A stretch of 64,000 nt of DNA, taken from contig NZ_LT838813.1 of the NCBI RefSeq assembly GCF_900176595.1, positions 3,180,001-3,244,000 on the forward strand, in the 5' to 3' direction. Positions 51,834 to 61,229 of the stretch are shown piece after piece. The notes beneath the pieces are model-generated. The model saw only the letters and a list, made by a program, of their open reading frames with translations. It had not been told where the DNA came from and did no database searches. Origin of the DNA: Aquiflexum balticum DSM 16537 (lineage in GTDB: Bacteria; Bacteroidota; Bacteroidia; Cytophagales; Cyclobacteriaceae). Both the position numbers and the translations under genes were made by a program. How positions within the stretch are numbered: the first letter of the stretch is position 1; the number at the start of each line of letters is the position of its first letter.

Positions 51834-53681
51834 TTAGTAGGTATCCAATTCCTTTAATTCTTCTTGATAGCCCCCGGATAAAATAGGGAATCTGCACCAG
51901 GTCTTTGGATCGATATTGAATTCATCCAAATGGAAGGAAGGAGCGAATCTTTCTCTTTTCCATTGATTCCTTGACCAAAGGGTAAAGAATTTCCTGATAT
52001 ATGATTTTAATAAGTTTTTATCAATATCCAATTCCTCTCGCAGAATCAGAAATATATCTACGGGAGATCTTCTGTCCCGGATGGCCAAACGCTCGATTTC
52101 TACAATAACGGCATATGGCATCAGGTCACTTTCATCTGTCTGTTGATTTTCGGATGGCCTTAACTCAGCAGTCGGTTGGAGACTGTTCACTTTTTTAAGG
52201 CCTTTATAACCCAGGGTGTTTTCAGCCCATCTGAGCCACTGTAATACAAAGAACTTGTCCACAGCAGCAATAGGTGAAATACTGCCGCTCGTGTCACCAT
52301 CCATGGTCGTATAGCCCACATCTCCCTCACTTCTGTTTGAAGTACTCAGAAGCAGTGCGTTGTTGAGATTGGCCAGCATCCAAATGATAGGGGAGCGGGT
52401 TCTTGCCTGAATGTTCTGCAGAGCGATATCGTCATTTTTCCAGGTCAGTTTTCTCCCTATGGCTTTTTCGATTTTTTCTGTATAGGATTTCACTTCATCA
52501 GCTATTTCCCAATGGAGAAATACTGCACCTATACTTTCCGCCAAAAATTTAGCGCTCTGGAAAGTGGCAAATGATGAGTTTTCTGAAGCCTGATAGGCGG
52601 TGGTAAGTAGCTGACCGACTATTTCTTTGATGGGGTTGTTTGTCTGCGGAATATAGGTTAATCCTAATTTTTTTAAGAAAACAGTTGTTCCCAATTCCTC
52701 AACTCCTCTTCTTACCATTTCAGCAACCAAAATTGCAATGGTGGAAGAATCCGCACCCCCGCTCAGTGAAAGTACAAAACCCTTGCTTTTGCTTTTTCTC
52801 AAATAATCAAACAAGGCCAAAGAAGATGCCTTTACAAATTCTTCGTTTTTGTCATGGATGGAGGTGATTTCAGGATATGCACTGAGGTCTTTTTCCAGAT
52901 CAAAGGTTTTCAGCTGATAATCTTCGAAGGAGAGCAATTCATTTTTCAATAAGATTCGGCCCTTGCCTGCTACAATGATTTCTCCGTCAAAAATCATTCT
53001 GCCGGATTCATTTCCCAAAAGATTGGCATAAACGTAAGTGGCATTCAGTTCGACAGAACTTTCTTTGACCAAATCTTCTCTCAAAATGCTTTTGCCCATG
53101 GCAAAATGGCTGGCACTTGGATTGAAAATCACCTCTACACTGCGGTCCCTAAGTCTGTATCCGGGACGGTCTTTTCCCCGCCAAGCATCTTCACATATTT
53201 CAAAACCATATTTGAAATTGTTTTTTTCGAATATCATATCCCCCAAAGGAACCGTACTTCCAAAAAAATCAAAATCAATTACTTTACCTTGTTCCCAAGG
53301 GGTAAACCACCTGAATTCATAATGAACGCCATCTATAGCCATGTACTGTTTGGCTACAAATCCCTTCAGTTCAGTATTTTCAATGACGGCCATACAATTG
53401 TAAACCTTGTCATCTATCCTGACAGGAACTCCCACTGCCACTGTCATGGCTTTGCAATAAGGGCGGAGTTCATCCAGTTTTTTTAAGGCTTTGTTAGGAT
53501 ACCAATAACTCAAAAATAAATCCTCGCTGCCATATCCGGTGATGGATAATTCGGGAAAACAAAGTAATTCCACTTTTTGGTTTTCAGCAGAAATAATGGA
53601 CTGAACTATATGGTCAAAATTACCTTCCCAGTCCAAAGGGGTTTGGTTGACCGTAGCGCACGCTATTTTCAATGTTGACAT
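51834..53681 (-). CDS. nadE: Glutamine-dependent NAD+ synthetase
   Basis: A 615-aa two-domain enzyme that amidates deamido-NAD+ using glutamine and ATP. The N-terminal nitrilase-like glutaminase has Glu in CFPELSITGYGSED (about 41-54), Lys in the following region, and Cys in FEICEDAWRGK (about 175-185). The C-terminal synthetase has the P-loop LSLSGGADSST near 296-306 and the STSNRSEGDVGYTTMDGD block near 450-467. Length matches the glutamine-using class. It supplies the NAD+ that SIR2 effectors elsewhere in the window would consume. It lies 40 bases from lgt on the same strand. Confidence 0.94.
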   Translation of the reverse strand: MSTLKIACATVNQTPLDWEGNFDHIVQSIISAENQKVELLCFPELSITGYGSEDLFLSYWYPNKALKKLDELRPYCKAMTVAVGVPVRIDDKVYNCMAVIENTELKGFVAKQYMAIDGVHYEFRWFTPWEQGKVIDFDFFGSTVPLGDMIFEKNNFKYGFEICEDAWRGKDRPGYRLRDRSVEVIFNPSASHFAMGKSILREDLVKESSVELNATYVYANLLGNESGRMIFDGEIIVAGKGRILLKNELLSFEDYQLKTFDLEKDLSAYPEITSIHDKNEEFVKASSLALFDYLRKSKSKGFVLSLSGGADSSTIAILVAEMVRRGVEELGTTVFLKKLGLTYIPQTNNPIKEIVGQLLTTAYQASENSSFATFQSAKFLAESIGAVFLHWEIADEVKSYTEKIEKAIGRKLTWKNDDIALQNIQARTRSPIIWMLANLNNALLLSTSNRSEGDVGYTTMDGDTSGSISPIAAVDKFFVLQWLRWAENTLGYKGLKKVNSLQPTAELRPSENQQTDESDLMPYAVIVEIERLAIRDRRSPVDIFLILREELDIDKNLLKSYIRKFFTLWSRNQWKRERFAPSFHLDEFNIDPKTWCRFPILSGGYQEELKELDTY

Positions 53682-53725
53682 TCTTAGGTTCCAAAATATA
53701 AAACTCCAACTTCAAAGATACTGTT

Positions 53726-54475
53726 CTAAATGGCTATATGGAGAATTTCACAGGCATTTTTGGCAGCTTCTTGTTCTGCTTTCTTTTTAGTGGCCCCTTT
53801 TCCGGTTGCTACGATTTCTTTGTTGACAATCAGTTCCACTTCAAATTCTTTGAATCTTTGATTGCCACTGACAGAAACTGTTTTGAAATCAACTTCAACA
53901 TTTTCTTTTTGTGACCATTCTATCACTTTACTTTTGAAATTTGAAGTGGTCTTGATGATATTATCCAAGTCGAAATGGATAATGAGTCTTTTTAAAATAA
54001 ATTTTCTGCAAAAATGATAACCCCTGTCCAAATAAACGGCACCGACCAAGGCTTCCAGGGCATCGCCATAGATGGATTTGTGGGAAACCAGATTTTTGCC
54101 CTTATATTCTTCGGCAATTATTTTTGAAAGCCCGACTTTGATGGCAATTTGATTCAAAGCTTCCCGGTTTACCATCCGGCTTCTGATTTCGGTCAGGAAA
54201 CCTTCATCCCTGTAGGGGAATTTTATAAATAGAAATTCTGCGACAACAGCTCCCAAAATTGCATCGCCCAAATATTCAAGTCGTTCATTGGAGATTTTCA
54301 TTCCGTTGATCGATTCTTCGGCTGCTGAAGCATGCTTGATGGCAAGTTTGTACAGGGATAAATTAAAAGGCTTGCTGCCTACCAAGTGTTTGATGGAGGC
54401 AGCAAGCCTTTTTTCATATTTTGAATAAAATAAAGATCTAATCCGGAGTAGTCTTGACAGTTTCAAATTACTCAC
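53726..54475 (-). CDS. rnc: Ribonuclease III
   Basis: Double-strand RNA endonuclease for rRNA and mRNA processing. The signature ERLEYLGDAILGAVVAEFLF and the downstream GDALEALVGAVYLDRG carry the catalytic Asp and Glu residues. A C-terminal double-strand RNA-binding domain follows (about 165-249; GATKKKAEQEAAKNA). I start at GTG 54475 (249 aa), which overlaps fabF by 8 bases; the open frame to 54520 would overlap fabF by 53 bases and adds residues with no family character. The order acpP-fabF-rnc is a well-known conserved cluster. Confidence 0.93.
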   Translation of the reverse strand: MSNLKLSRLLRIRSLFYSKYEKRLAASIKHLVGSKPFNLSLYKLAIKHASAAEESINGMKISNERLEYLGDAILGAVVAEFLFIKFPYRDEGFLTEIRSRMVNREALNQIAIKVGLSKIIAEEYKGKNLVSHKSIYGDALEALVGAVYLDRGYHFCRKFILKRLIIHFDLDNIIKTTSNFKSKVIEWSQKENVEVDFKTVSVSGNQRFKEFEVELIVNKEIVATGKGATKKKAEQEAAKNACEILHIAI

Positions 54476-55721
54476 TGATTTTTTTGAAAATGACGGAACA
54501 ATTATGTCCTCCAAATCCAAAAGTATTGCTTAAAGCAGCCCTTACTTCTCTTTTCTGAGCTTTATTGAAAGTGAGGTTCAATCTTTTATCAAAATCCTCA
54601 TCATCCGTAAAGTGGTTTATAGTAGGAGGGATGAGGTTGTTTTTGACAGCAAGGATAGAAGCTATTGCTTCAACAGCGCCTGCGGCACCCAACAAATGAC
54701 CCGTCATTGATTTGGTACTGCTGATGTTGAGGTTATAGGCATGTTCTCCAAAAACCTTCTGTATTGCTTTCACTTCACTGACATCCCCCAAAGGTGTGGA
54801 AGTACCATGTACATTGACATAGTCAATATCTTCAGGCTTCAATCCTGCATCCTCCAGTGTTTGAATCATCACATTGCTTGCACCTTCACCATCAGGATGT
54901 GGGGCGGTAATATGATACGCATCTGCAGTCATTCCACCACCCACCAATTCCGCATATATTTTTGCTCCCCGGGCTTTCGCATGTTCGTATTCTTCCAGAA
55001 TAAGAATTCCGGCACCTTCCCCCAAAACAAAACCATCTCGGTCCTTGTCAAAAGGTCTGGAGGCAGTTTCAGGAGAATCATTTCTTTGGGACAGGGCCTT
55101 GAGGGCATTGAATCCTCCGATTCCTGCTTCCACTACGGCAGCTTCCGAACCGCCACTGACAAATATGTCAGCCTTTCCCAGACGAATATAATTGAAGGCG
55201 TCTATGATAGCATTGGTAGCAGAAGCACACGCTGAAACGGTTACAAAGTTTGGTCCTTTAAAACCGTATTTTATCGAAATGAATCCCGCACCGATATCTG
55301 CTATCATTTTAGGAATAAAAAAAGGATTATACCTTGGAGTTCCATCGCCCAAAGCAAATCCACTAACTTCATCCTGAAATGATTTTAGGCCGCCAATTCC
55401 GGCGCCCAAGATGACACCCACTCTTAAAAGATTCACTTTTTCCAGATCCAATCCTGAGTCCTGTATGGCCTCATCAGCAGCAATCATCGCATACTGTGCA
55501 AAGGGATCCATTTTTCTTGCCTCTTTTCTTTCAATGAATTGGTCTAAATCCAATCCTTTGACTTCACAGGCAAATTGTGTCTTAAAGAGAGAAGCATCGA
55601 ATTTAGTAATAGGCGCAGCACCACTTACTCCGTTTGAAAGACCCTTCCAAAATTCAGGAACGGTATTTCCAATCGGAGTAAGAGCGCCTAAACCTGTTAC
55701 TACAACTCTTCTTAAATTCAT
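54468..55721 (-). CDS. fabF: Beta-ketoacyl-ACP synthase II
   Basis: A 417-aa condensing enzyme that extends acyl-ACP with malonyl-ACP in fatty-acid synthesis. The catalytic Cys165 is in VSACASATN; the two histidines are in VHGTSTPLGD (about 303) and GHLLGAAGA (about 340). A late NTFGFGGHNCSV completes the signature. It follows acpP by 21 bases and its 3' end overlaps rnc, so the three genes form one operon. Confidence 0.95.
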   Translation of the reverse strand: MNLRRVVVTGLGALTPIGNTVPEFWKGLSNGVSGAAPITKFDASLFKTQFACEVKGLDLDQFIERKEARKMDPFAQYAMIAADEAIQDSGLDLEKVNLLRVGVILGAGIGGLKSFQDEVSGFALGDGTPRYNPFFIPKMIADIGAGFISIKYGFKGPNFVTVSACASATNAIIDAFNYIRLGKADIFVSGGSEAAVVEAGIGGFNALKALSQRNDSPETASRPFDKDRDGFVLGEGAGILILEEYEHAKARGAKIYAELVGGGMTADAYHITAPHPDGEGASNVMIQTLEDAGLKPEDIDYVNVHGTSTPLGDVSEVKAIQKVFGEHAYNLNISSTKSMTGHLLGAAGAVEAIASILAVKNNLIPPTINHFTDDEDFDKRLNLTFNKAQKREVRAALSNTFGFGGHNCSVIFKKISE

Positions 55722-55742
55722 AAATGAATTATAAGTTATTTA

Positions 55743-55979
55743 TTACTTTACGTTGGCTTCCAGATAGCTGATAGCCTGACCAACTGTACCGATTTGCTCG
55801 GCCTGATCATCCGGTATAGAAATGTTGAATTCTTTTTCAAATTCCATAATGAGCTCTACTGTATCCAGAGAGTCTGCACCAAGATCGTTTGTGAAGCTAG
55901 CTTCAGGAGTAACTTCAGATTCTTCAACGCCAAGTTTATCAACGATAATGGCTTTTACTTTTTGTGCAATTTCAGACAT
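55743..55979 (-). CDS. acpP: Acyl carrier protein
   Basis: A 78-aa acidic helical protein. Ser37 in [15 protein letters not shown] is the 4'-phosphopantetheine site. It carries growing acyl chains for FabF and the rest of fatty-acid synthesis and heads the acpP-fabF-rnc operon. Confidence 0.96.
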   Translation of the reverse strand: MSEIAQKVKAIIVDKLGVEESEVTPEASFTNDLGADSLDTVELIMEFEKEFNISIPDDQAEQIGTVGQAISYLEANVK

Positions 55980-56101
55980 TTTTTGATCAGTTTAATTTAA
56001 AACACTTCGCAAAGAAATATATTTAAAACCTGAATGCCAAAAAAATGTATCACCTAAATTCAAGATAATGCATTAGGCCATGAAAGTTGGAAGATAATTT
56101 T

Positions 56102-56109
56102 TACATTTG
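56102..56109 (+). promoter_or_regulatory. Candidate -7 box (TACATTTG) for the IPExxxVDY-pyk operon
   Basis: TACATTTG fits TAnnTTTG and lies 21 bases before the ATG at 56131. A TTGG at 56087 is a possible -33 element, but the spacing is shorter than ideal. Confidence 0.35.
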
Positions 56110-56130
56110 TTGGAACAAATTCTTCCTTAA

Positions 56131-56559
56131 ATGAAGAAAATAAAGCTATTTATTGAACATCACTACGATTTTGAACTTTTGGGAATCGTAGCACCGATTA
56201 AGGAATATAAAATGGCTTGGGTGGTCAATTATTCATTAAATTCCAAGTTGGTCAAATCCGATGATTTTGAACTTGAATTGCTGAACCAACCTCCTTTGGT
56301 CATCTCCAATTTTGTCGAAGAAAAAGAATATGGTTTTGTTCAGTTATTGAAAAACAAATCAAATTCAGAGGGGGAAAATTCACTCTATCTGATACCGGAA
56401 CTCAGAATGATGGATTATTTCCTATTAGTTCAGGACCAAACCCACGAAATAGATTTAAATGAGTATATTGAAAAACTTTCCGAAAATTCTTTTGTGCAAA
56501 ATGTTGTCAAACTGAATATTTCCAAACTAAAATCTAAAGATAATCTTCTTACCTATTAA
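56131..56559 (+). CDS. IPExxxVDY family protein
   Basis: A 142-aa Bacteroidota-specific protein named for its motif, here IPELRMMDY at about 90-98 (V replaced by M). It typically lies immediately before pyruvate kinase, as it does here with 13 bases between. Function is unknown; the constant linkage suggests a role with Pyk or in its expression. Confidence 0.88.
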   Translation: MKKIKLFIEHHYDFELLGIVAPIKEYKMAWVVNYSLNSKLVKSDDFELELLNQPPLVISNFVEEKEYGFVQLLKNKSNSEGENSLYLIPELRMMDYFLLVQDQTHEIDLNEYIEKLSENSFVQNVVKLNISKLKSKDNLLTY

Positions 56560-56572
56560 TTCTTATTTAAAA

Positions 56573-58003
56573 ATGAGTATTGCTCTTTACAACAAAACAA
56601 AAATTCTAGCAACAATCGGCCCGGCTTCCAACAACCTTGAGACTTTAAATAGCCTTGCCAAAGCTGGCGCGAATGTATTCAGGTTGAATTTTTCACACGG
56701 AGACCATAAAGTTCATGCTGAGGTGATCAAGATGATCCGATCCATCAATGAAACCACCCTTAACAAAATAGGGATTTTGCAGGATCTTCAAGGGCCTAAG
56801 ATCAGGGTAGGGGAAATGGAAAACGGCGGTGTCGAGATCTTACCGGGTCAAAAAATAACCATTACAAATGATCCTGTCATCGGTAATGCCGAATTGGTAA
56901 GTACAGTGTACCAAAATCTACCAAATGATGTCAAATCAGGCGATAGAATCCTTATTGATGATGGTAACATAGAGTTGGCAGTGAATAATACTGATGGAAA
57001 GAATGTAAGATGTGTAGTCATTCATGGTGGAATCCTTAAGTCCAGAAAAGGAATCAATCTCCCCAATACCAGGGTATCTGCACCTTCTCTTACCGAAAAA
57101 GATATTGAAGATCTTGAATTTGGGCTTAAAAATGATGTGGATTGGATAGCCTTATCTTTTGTAAGGACTGCTGATGATATCATTGATCTTAGGGAAAGAA
57201 TCACCAAAGCAGGCAAGAAATGTAAAATTGTAGCCAAAATCGAAAAACCTGAGGCCCTTGAAAATATAGATTCAATTATAGAGGCCACCGATGCGATTAT
57301 GGTTGCAAGGGGAGATTTGGGCGTGGAAGTGCCCATGGAAAAAGTACCGCTTTGGCAAAAGAAAATGGTGTCCAAATGTAAGCTTGCCTGTAAGCCTGTC
57401 ATCATTGCCACACAGATGCTTGAAAGTATGACCACACATCCCAGACCAACAAGGGCTGAGACCAATGATGTGGCCACGGCGGTTCTCGATGGGGCGGATG
57501 CGGTAATGCTATCGGCTGAAACTGCTTCCGGCCAATTTCCGATCAATTCTGTAAAAGCAATGAGCAGCATCATCAATTATATTGAGAATAATCAGGATGT
57601 GTTCCATAATCTTTACAAAATACCGGAAGATGATCCGAATTTCCTCAGCAAAAACCTTACTTTGATGGCTGCCCGATTGTCCAGAAACGTCAAGGCAAAA
57701 GCCTTGGTCGGAATCACCACCTCAGGTATGACCGCACTTAGATTGGCCTCCTATCGACCTTTGGCAAACCTTTTGGTCTTTACTACAAACAAACAGTTAA
57801 TTACCCAATTGAGCTTGGTATGGGGAGTAAGAGCCTATTATTATGAAAGCAATACTTCTACAGATGCCACTTTCATGGATATCCAAAATCACCTCAAAGA
57901 CGAAGGATATGTCAAAAAAGGTGATATTATCATCAACACCGCAAGTATGCCACTTAAAGCCAAGGGGAAAACAAATATGTTGAAAATACATATTGTGGAG
58001 TAG
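56573..58003 (+). CDS. pyk: Pyruvate kinase
   Basis: A 476-aa enzyme making pyruvate and ATP from phosphoenolpyruvate. Motifs: KILATIGPAS at the N-terminus, FRLNFSHGDH (substrate Arg and Asn), IVAKIEKPEALENI with the catalytic Lys and Glu, and IMVARGDLGVEVPMEKVP. The B domain lies at about 70-170 and the C domain from about 350. It is in an operon with the IPExxxVDY gene. Confidence 0.96.
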   Translation: MSIALYNKTKILATIGPASNNLETLNSLAKAGANVFRLNFSHGDHKVHAEVIKMIRSINETTLNKIGILQDLQGPKIRVGEMENGGVEILPGQKITITNDPVIGNAELVSTVYQNLPNDVKSGDRILIDDGNIELAVNNTDGKNVRCVVIHGGILKSRKGINLPNTRVSAPSLTEKDIEDLEFGLKNDVDWIALSFVRTADDIIDLRERITKAGKKCKIVAKIEKPEALENIDSIIEATDAIMVARGDLGVEVPMEKVPLWQKKMVSKCKLACKPVIIATQMLESMTTHPRPTRAETNDVATAVLDGADAVMLSAETASGQFPINSVKAMSSIINYIENNQDVFHNLYKIPEDDPNFLSKNLTLMAARLSRNVKAKALVGITTSGMTALRLASYRPLANLLVFTTNKQLITQLSLVWGVRAYYYESNTSTDATFMDIQNHLKDEGYVKKGDIIINTASMPLKAKGKTNMLKIHIVE

Positions 58004-58546
58004 GATTTAGTCTATAGTGCTTGGAGTAGGGAGTTGGAGGGTTAGACGCAAGACATAAGACATAAGACGCAAGAAGCAAGAAACAAGACGCAAAGCTTGT
58101 CCCGAAGTATTTTGGGGACATGAGATGGCTTAAGTCTATTGTGTTTGGAGTAGAGAGTGAGGGGTTGTCCTTTGGTAAGGTTGAATTCTTTGCTGAATAG
58201 CTTTGAGATATAAATTGAAATTGATTTACAAGTAATTAAAAGCCTTCAATATGGAGGCTTTTTTTTTGTCTCTAAAAATTTCATTTTTTGAAAGGACAGA
58301 AAAGTACTTGCCTCCCCGATACTCGGGGTAGGCTTTGACTCTGGGATTTCACTGAGCTTCGGACTTCCAACTTCCAAGCCCCGACATCAACTCTTTCTCC
58401 CAGGTTTTCCAAGATCTTACCGGATTTTTTACTACAGTTCATGATGCTTTACTGTCAGTTCATAGTAGAAATGCAACAGTTCAGCAACAGAGTACTAATC
58501 ACTTTTTCGAATTAGATGTTTATACATCAAACTAAACAACATAACT
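58004..58546. other. Gene-free stretch with simple repeats
   Basis: Holds the purine-rich repeat at 58043-58096, a possible terminator-like AAGCCTTCAATATGGAGGCTTTTTT near 58242-58266 (reported here as an AAGCCTxxxxxxxxxAGGCTT hairpin), and near 58318 a CTCGGGGTAGGCTTTGA word that recurs at 9292. No coding frame of credible composition. Confidence 0.5.
58043..58096 (+). repeat. Purine-rich simple repeat 3' of pyk
   Basis: AGACGCAAGACATAAGACAT, AAGACGCAAGAAGCAAGAAA and CAAGACGCAAAG: an AAGA-punctuated repeat of 7-8 base units. It is in the sense of pyk and closely resembles the minus-strand reading of 9308-9390. Confidence 0.65.
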
Positions 58547-59971
58547 ATGAAAAATTTCTTAAAGTATCTTTTGACAGGATCATTGCTTTTTGCAATCTAT
58601 TCCTGTAATGAGGATGAGCCCATGCCGCAAATTGCTCCCTCATTGACTCAAGCTGCTAATTCAGCAGGACTGACTACACTTCTCGCAGCTGTAGAAGCCA
58701 TCCCAGGATTGGGAACTGCATTGACCAGTGCTCCTGCGATAACTGTTTTTGCTCCGACCAATCAAGCATTCGCAGATGCATTGACAGCTTTTGGTGCAAC
58801 GGACTTACCTGATTTGGTAGCCAAGTTAGGTGGTGCTCAGAATTTGGAAACTGTTTTGGGATTCCATGTTGTTCCAGCAGTTGCATTCTCAGGCGATTTG
58901 GCAGCTACTAACACTTTTACCACATTGTCAGGCCAGAGTCTTACTGTAAATGCCTCAGGAGGTAATGTTACCGTAGTTGATGCAGCTGGAAATACTGCCA
59001 ATGTCGTCACACCAAATGTTGAAATCCAAAATGGTGTTGTTCACGTGATCAATAGAGTTTTATTGCCGGAAATTGATTTGCCAAAACCTAACTTGGTTGA
59101 AGCCGCTACAGATGCAGGTCTTACTACACTTTTGTCAGCAGTTACTGCTGTGGATGGTTTGCCGGAAGCTTTGTTGGGTGCTGAAGCCATCACTGTATTT
59201 GCCCCTAGAAATGAAGCATTTGCAGCTGCTTTGGAAGCTTTTAACGTAGATAATCTGGATCAATTGGTGATTAAGATCGGTGGTATAGAAAATCTTGAAA
59301 CTGTTCTTGGATTCCACGTAGTACCAGCTGTAGCATTTTCCACAGATTTAGCTGCAACCAATTCATTCCCAACATTGGGTGGTCAGAATTTGACTGTCAC
59401 TAAAAATGGGAATACAGTAACTGTAACGGATGCCAATGGAGTTGCCGCTACAGTAGTAGCTGCTGATGTAGCCATTGAAAATGGTGTTGTCCACGTGATT
59501 GATAAGGTTTTGTTACCTGAGTTGACTTTACCAACAGTAGTTGAGGCAGCCACTGCTGCAGAATTGACTGTCTTGTTGGATGCAGTAACTGCAGCTAATT
59601 TGGGCGGGGCTTTATTGGAAGCGGAAGCAATTACTGTATTTGCTCCAACCAATGCAGCGTTTGCAGCTTTACTTGCAGCACAGGAAGTCACTTCCTTAGG
59701 AGCACTCATTACAAAAATAGGCGCTGCTAACGTCAGCAAAGTATTGAGATTCCATGTTGTGCCAGCCACTGCATTTTCTTTTGATCTGGCAGAAGGTCCT
59801 CAATCAGTACCTACACTTGCCGGTGAGAATTTGACTGTGACCAGGACAGGGAATAATGTAACGGTTACGGATATTGCAGGTACAACATACAATGTAACGA
59901 TAGCTAACGTAGCCATTAAAAATGGGGTAGTCCATGTAATCGATGGAGTAGTTCTACCCACGTTAGAGTAA
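58547..59971 (+). CDS. Fasciclin lipoprotein with three FAS1 domains
   Basis: A 474-aa surface lipoprotein: signal ending at IYSC (Cys20), then three tandem FAS1 domains at about 30-177, 180-325 and 330-474. Each shows TVFAPTN/TVFAPRN-x-AF, LGFHVVPA or LRFHVVPA, and the closing GVVHVI motif. FAS1 domains mediate adhesion. The three domains are very alike, suggesting recent internal duplication. A strong terminator follows. Confidence 0.93.
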   Translation: MKNFLKYLLTGSLLFAIYSCNEDEPMPQIAPSLTQAANSAGLTTLLAAVEAIPGLGTALTSAPAITVFAPTNQAFADALTAFGATDLPDLVAKLGGAQNLETVLGFHVVPAVAFSGDLAATNTFTTLSGQSLTVNASGGNVTVVDAAGNTANVVTPNVEIQNGVVHVINRVLLPEIDLPKPNLVEAATDAGLTTLLSAVTAVDGLPEALLGAEAITVFAPRNEAFAAALEAFNVDNLDQLVIKIGGIENLETVLGFHVVPAVAFSTDLAATNSFPTLGGQNLTVTKNGNTVTVTDANGVAATVVAADVAIENGVVHVIDKVLLPELTLPTVVEAATAAELTVLLDAVTAANLGGALLEAEAITVFAPTNAAFAALLAAQEVTSLGALITKIGAANVSKVLRFHVVPATAFSFDLAEGPQSVPTLAGENLTVTRTGNNVTVTDIAGTTYNVTIANVAIKNGVVHVIDGVVLPTLE

Positions 59972-59996
59972 GCATTAACTACCCTGATTATATATA

Positions 59997-60022
59997 CAAA
60001 AGGGGAATTTATTCCCCTTTTG
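59997..60022. terminator. Intrinsic terminator after the fasciclin gene
   Basis: CAAAAGGGGAA and TTCCCCTTTTG pair perfectly over 11 bp around TTTA, followed by a T-run; 26 bases after the stop codon. Confidence 0.85.
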
Positions 60023-60176
60023 TTTTTAAGCATTGATTTCTGGAATTTAAATTCATGAAGTCCTTATATTTCAGGTATTTATGTTACAATTTTGGGAAAT
60101 GAAAAACAGTTTGGGAGGAAAATGAAGGATTTGATTTGCAAAGGTCATTTGATTTCAATGTATAAAGAAAAGGAAA

Positions 60177-61229
60177 ATGTTCAGTCATAAGTATAAATTC
60201 ATTTTTCCGGGATTATTGGGGCTATACTCCTTCTTGAATATTATCATTTTGGAAGGGGACAGGTTATTCCAGGCCGATTTGCCCAGTGATTCCTTGTTTT
60301 ATATTATTTTTATCCTTTCCTACCTGGTATGGTTTTCAAATTGGGGGATTGAAAAATTCATCCTAGGTAAATTCAAAAAAATTCACCCATTAATAATACA
60401 GTTTCTGGTTAGTAGTATAGCTGTATTACTTGTCAGCTTGTTGTCGGTCTATCTAACAGCTTTTTTCCTTGGAGAGCCTTTCACGTATTCATTGCCAAAT
60501 TTTTTATTGACCAGCGGCTTCACTTCAAGGATAAATCTGTTTTTGAATTGTATCAATGCGATTTATTTTTTCAACCAAAAATTCAGGGAAAAAGCCCTGG
60601 AAGCAGAAAAGTTACATTCCCTGAACGTGGAGGCGAAATTGGAATCTTTACATGCCCAAATGAATCCACACTTTTTTTTCAATAACCTGAGTGCGTTATC
60701 TGTTTTGATTCATGAAGATGTAAAGTTGGCTGACGCTTATCTGCAAAAACTCTCAAATATTTACCGGTATGTTTTAAACAATAAAGATCAGGAGCTTGTA
60801 GTGCTTTCGGATGAAATTGATTTTTTAAACAATTATATAGGTTTGTTATCCATAAGATTTCAGGATGCTCTGATTTTTAAAATAGATATCAATAAGCGAA
60901 GTTTAAATTATTTCATTCCACCTGCGGTGTTGCAATTATTGGTTGAAAATGTGGTCAAACACAATTATTTCACCAGTTCAGAACCTATTGAGGTCATTAT
61001 TGAATCTGATGAAGATTTCATCTCGATAAGGAATAAAAAACAGTTGAAGGACTCGGTTGAGTTTTCAAGTGGAATAGGTCTCCAAAACATATCTGACCGT
61101 TATAAGTTCTTAGGTAAAGAAATATTGTTAACGGATGATATGGACATTTTTATGGTTCAGCTTCCTTTAATCAGATCCTATGAAAGTTATAATAGTAGAG
61201 GACGAGCCCTTAGCGCTGCAAAGAATTAA
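60177..61229 (+). CDS. LytS-type sensor histidine kinase
   Basis: A 350-aa membrane kinase with four hydrophobic segments in the first 130 residues and a short coiled linker. The His_kinase (PF06580) motif is AQMNPHFFFNNLSAL with phospho-acceptor His165. The ATP-binding region includes PPAVLQLLVENVVKHNY and SGIGLQNISDRY. No periplasmic sensor domain is visible, so sensing is probably in the membrane. Its last 50 bases overlap the response regulator gene, whose start is in another frame; the C-terminal residues (after LIRSYESYN) are the read-through of that overlap. GTG/ATG choice: the ATG at 60177 is used. Confidence 0.92.
   Translation: MFSHKYKFIFPGLLGLYSFLNIIILEGDRLFQADLPSDSLFYIIFILSYLVWFSNWGIEKFILGKFKKIHPLIIQFLVSSIAVLLVSLLSVYLTAFFLGEPFTYSLPNFLLTSGFTSRINLFLNCINAIYFFNQKFREKALEAEKLHSLNVEAKLESLHAQMNPHFFFNNLSALSVLIHEDVKLADAYLQKLSNIYRYVLNNKDQELVVLSDEIDFLNNYIGLLSIRFQDALIFKIDINKRSLNYFIPPAVLQLLVENVVKHNYFTSSEPIEVIIESDEDFISIRNKKQLKDSVEFSSGIGLQNISDRYKFLGKEILLTDDMDIFMVQLPLIRSYESYNSRGRALSAAKN

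Noticed and set aside
54476..54520. Longer N-terminus for ribonuclease III
   Set aside because: It would overlap fabF by 53 bases and adds residues with no family resemblance; GTG 54475 gives the usual N-terminus.
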